Below are positions 61,617 through 64,000 of a stretch of 64,000 nt of DNA, piece by piece. The number at the start of each line of letters is the position of its first letter. The first letter of the stretch is position 1. The notes under the pieces are model-generated. The model did not search any database. It saw nothing but the letters and a program-made list of their open reading frames with translations, and had not been told where the DNA came from. Source of the DNA: DATFNI01 sp963787205 (lineage in GTDB: Bacteria; Bacteroidota; Rhodothermia; Balneolales; DATFMH01). The translations under genes and the position numbers were made by a program. Where the stretch lies: the NCBI GenBank assembly GCA_963787205.1, contig CAWBCD010000015.1:1-64000 (forward strand), written 5' to 3'.

Positions 61617-63128
61617 ATGGCGAAGAAATCCGGGCAGCAAGATTTTTTTACTTCGAGATGGGGATTGATTCTAAGCGTTCTAGGCATCGCGATCGGAACG
61701 GGTAACATCTGGCGATTCCCGCGCATAGCGGCCCAGAACGGCGGTCCGGATGGGGCAGGTGCCTTTCTTATTGCGTGGGTGGTCTTCCTGTTTATGTGGT
61801 CGATCCCGCTCATCATCGCAGAATATGCCATCGGCCGCAACGGCCGGAAGGGGACGATCGGCTCCTTCATGGTCACCGCCACCGACCAGTATGCCTGGAT
61901 GGGTGCCTTCGTCGGTTTCGTGGCCACAGCTATCATGTTCTACTACAGCGTGGTCAACGGCTGGTGCATCTACTACTTCTTTGAATCGACGCTTCACCCG
62001 CTGCCACAGAACCTGCAGGCAGCTCAGACGATCTGGAGCCATTTCCAGGGTTCGTGGATGCCGGTCTTCTTCGATGCTGTGGCGATCTTCGGTGCCGGTT
62101 ACGTGGTGACACACGGAATCCGCACCATTGAACGTGTCAACACCGTGCTGATCCCGCTGCTGGCTCTCATCCTGATCCTCTCTATGTTCCGCGCCGTCTC
62201 GCTGCCCAACAGCCTCGACGGCATCAAGTACCTGTTTACGCCCGATTGGAAGATGCTGGGCAACCCGCACGTGTGGCTGGAGGCGCTCACCCAGAATGCG
62301 TGGGACACGGGCGCCGGCTGGGGACTGATTCTCACTTACGCCACCTACATGAAGAAGGAAGACGCGGTGACCATCAGCGCCTTCCAGACCGGCATCGGCA
62401 ACAACGCCATCTCGCTGCTGGCCGCCATCATCATCTTTTCCACCGTCTTCGGAACACTGAGCGGATCGATGTCGAATACGCAGATCCTGCAGGTGATGAA
62501 GACTTCGGGTCCGGTATCGACGGGACTCACTTTCATGTGGATGCCGCTGCTGTTCACCAAGATGACCGGCGGACGCATCTTTGCAGCACTGTTTTTCCTG
62601 GCACTGACCTTCGCCGCCTTCAGCTCGCTGATCTCGATGGTGGAGCTGGCCTCGCGCCTGTTCATCGATATGGGATTCTCACGCATCCGCTCCACGCTTA
62701 GTATCTGCGTGGTTGGCTTTTTCCTGGGACTCCCATCGGCCATCGACCTGCACTTCTTCGCAAACCAGGATTTCGTATGGGGTCTCGGACTCATCTTTTC
62801 CGGACTCTTTATCGCCTTTATCATCATCCGGTACGGCACGCGAATATTCAGGGAGCGCAGGGTCAACACCAGTCCGGGCGACTGGACACTCGGCCGCTGG
62901 TGGGATTATACCATCAAGTTCGTGGTACCTCTGGAGGGCATTGTGCTGATCGTGTGGTGGATCTACCTGAGTGCCACACAGTTCGACCCGAAGAACTGGT
63001 ACAACCCGTTTGACACCTTCTCCGTGGCAACCTGCTTCATGCAATGGGGCGCGGTGCTTGTGTTCTTCATCTTCATAAACAAACGGCTGGCCAAGGCCAC
63101 GAATTCTAACGTCGAGGCGTCGCTTTGA
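61617..63128 (+). CDS. Sodium-dependent transporter of the SNF (neurotransmitter symporter) family
   Basis: 503-residue LeuT-fold symporter with about 12 helices. The first helix carries the Na/substrate-site signature SRWGLILSVLGIAIGTGNIW with RFPRIAAQNGGPDGAGAFL. The helix-6 unwound segment is WDTGAGWGLILTYATY and helix 8 has LTFAAFSSLISMVELASR. Substrates of bacterial members are amino acids or related amines. Composition is strikingly GC-rich (35 of 60 bases from 62221) compared with the CCC1 gene upstream, suggesting different histories. Confidence 0.95.
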   Translation: MAKKSGQQDFFTSRWGLILSVLGIAIGTGNIWRFPRIAAQNGGPDGAGAFLIAWVVFLFMWSIPLIIAEYAIGRNGRKGTIGSFMVTATDQYAWMGAFVGFVATAIMFYYSVVNGWCIYYFFESTLHPLPQNLQAAQTIWSHFQGSWMPVFFDAVAIFGAGYVVTHGIRTIERVNTVLIPLLALILILSMFRAVSLPNSLDGIKYLFTPDWKMLGNPHVWLEALTQNAWDTGAGWGLILTYATYMKKEDAVTISAFQTGIGNNAISLLAAIIIFSTVFGTLSGSMSNTQILQVMKTSGPVSTGLTFMWMPLLFTKMTGGRIFAALFFLALTFAAFSSLISMVELASRLFIDMGFSRIRSTLSICVVGFFLGLPSAIDLHFFANQDFVWGLGLIFSGLFIAFIIIRYGTRIFRERRVNTSPGDWTLGRWWDYTIKFVVPLEGIVLIVWWIYLSATQFDPKNWYNPFDTFSVATCFMQWGAVLVFFIFINKRLAKATNSNVEASL

Positions 63129-63524
63129 GCGAGACTTTAGATATTAGAGATTTGGGTTTGGGGGGATTCGATGAAGTCCCCTTTAGGGGATTTAGGGGTA
63201 CTGCGGCCACCCAAACACATACTCTGTCATCCTGATGAGGCCGGCGAAGCAGCCGATCCCGAGGAGTCGGGACGTACGCATCAGGAAACGATGGCATCAG
63301 TGGCGAGGATCGGTGCCGGCTGCAAACGGGATTCTTCGGCCGATAAATCGGGCCTCAGAATGACATACCATGTTTTGGATTGAACATGTTACTGCTGCGC
63401 AGAGAACCACAGAGACAAACGAGCCATTTCTCCGTCTACATATCACCCTAACTTCCTATCTTCCGTTGTTCCGGTCAGACGTTTTAGACCTTCTGACCGC
63501 TTTACCACGAATTAATCGAAGAAA
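63129..63524. repeat. Spacer with a small terminal-inverted-repeat element (63225-63365)
   Basis: 396 bases. TGTCATCCTGA (63225-63235) and TCAGAATGACA (63355-63365) are inverted repeats with one mismatch in 11, bounding 141 bases rich in 'aggccggcgaagcagcc', a MITE-like layout. Upstream is a TCCCC-TTTA-GGGGA hairpin (about 63176-63190). A final 'gaaccacagagacaaacg' word belongs to the 'accacag' family. Confidence 0.6.
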
Positions 63525-64000
63525 ATGGTTCTATTGATTTGCTTACTAACGCTGATACGGCCGGTCAGTGATTCTCTGCGGTGGGTGACGCCTTTTGAAC
63601 AATCCAATGGCAGGGAGACGGCTACATACCATCAGGCGATATCCTATTATCAGAAACTGGCTAAGGCTTATCCGCAAATTCAGATCACAAAGTCGGGCAT
63701 GACCGATTCGGGGTTGCCGCTGCATGTGGTGGTGATATCGAAGGATCGTCGTTTTGATCCGGTGCAGCTTCGCCGGGAAGGGAAGGCGGTACTGTTTATT
63801 GACAACGGGATTCACCCCGGGGAGCCGTGCGGCATCGACGCAAGCATGATGCTGGCCCGCGACCTGGTGCAGAAGCCGGTGATGAAGCGGTTGCTCGATC
63901 ATGTGGTGGTGGTGATTATCCCGATATACAACATCGGCGGGTCGCTGAACCGGAGCTGGCCGAGCCGGGCCAACCAGAACGGTCCGAAGTCCTACGGCTT
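63525..64000 (+). CDS. M14-family zinc carboxypeptidase, 3' end outside the window
   Basis: The frame from ATG 63525 stays open to the right edge (158 codons seen). It opens with a hydrophobic leader (MVLLICLLTLIRPVSDSLRW), then YYQKLAKAYPQIQITKSGMT. The zinc motif H-x-x-E is DNGIHPGEPCGIDASMM. The substrate residues follow as IPIYNIGGSLNRSWPS and RANQNGPKSYG. This is the standard M14 arrangement. The protein is secreted or membrane-associated; its C-terminal domains are unknown because of the truncation. Confidence 0.9.
   Translation, partial: MVLLICLLTLIRPVSDSLRWVTPFEQSNGRETATYHQAISYYQKLAKAYPQIQITKSGMTDSGLPLHVVVISKDRRFDPVQLRREGKAVLFIDNGIHPGEPCGIDASMMLARDLVQKPVMKRLLDHVVVVIIPIYNIGGSLNRSWPSRANQNGPKSYG

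Overview
The window is bacterial chromosome from the FCB group, most probably Bacteroidota in the broad sense (including Balneolota/Rhodothermota or Ignavibacteria-like lineages). This rests on a GWxTD-domain lipoprotein, a SprE/PorW-like TPR lipoprotein, a TonB-dependent receptor followed by a DUF4249 lipoprotein, a Rho factor with a long hydrophilic insert, many lipoproteins with short lipoboxes, a SLC45-type sugar transporter beside a family 13 amylase, and no phage or plasmid backbone. Two CDS run off the edges: an oxidoreductase at base 1 and a zinc carboxypeptidase at base 64000. I saw no tRNA, rRNA or CRISPR array.

Region 1 to 31.9 kb is core chromosome with little intergenic space: leuS, a phosphoglycerate dehydrogenase, pyruvate kinase plus a TPR lipoprotein, pyrD, folC, rho, an sppA-lactonase-like pair, a site-2-type protease, alr, an FKBP-TlpA pair, a DUF255 protein, tatC and glyA. 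Oddities here are a glutamine-amidotransferase fold lacking both catalytic residues (2.1-2.7 kb), an NYN-LOTUS RNase-like protein, a BaeRF3 protein and an HdeD relic.

Region 31.9 to 49.9 kb mixes intact genes with decay. rpiB and a GH13 amylase carry several indels and the amylase also a stop codon. A relic of a second GH13 gene lies at 38.5-38.8 kb. Intact genes include a SLC45-type transporter, a BNR-repeat lipoprotein, TonB receptor/DUF4249, NfeD/FloA, a RAYT transposase with REP palindromes, and a GH88 lipoprotein. A roughly 180-bp repeat in inverted orientation brackets the 41.3-47.05 kb gene block.

Region 49.9 to 61.3 kb is a defence-type accessory island. Its centre (51.36-55.15 kb) is a co-directional set of four genes: an HNH nuclease with an SRA-like N-terminus, a second HNH protein of another type, a fused SAM methyltransferase-HIT protein starting 2 bases after it, and a third HNH nuclease. 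This is the best candidate for an undescribed system. Around it is a toxin-antitoxin graveyard: MntA with a truncated HEPN toxin, ParD-like with ParE interrupted by one stop codon, UPF0175 with a C-terminally altered DUF3368, an AbrB half-copy, a second chimeric ParE, and one apparently intact AbrB/PIN pair. In nearly every broken module the antitoxin is intact and the toxin is damaged.

Region 60.4 to 64 kb carries a VIT1/CCC1 transporter, a GC-rich sodium:neurotransmitter-type symporter and the start of an M14 carboxypeptidase, with a small terminal-inverted-repeat element between the last two.
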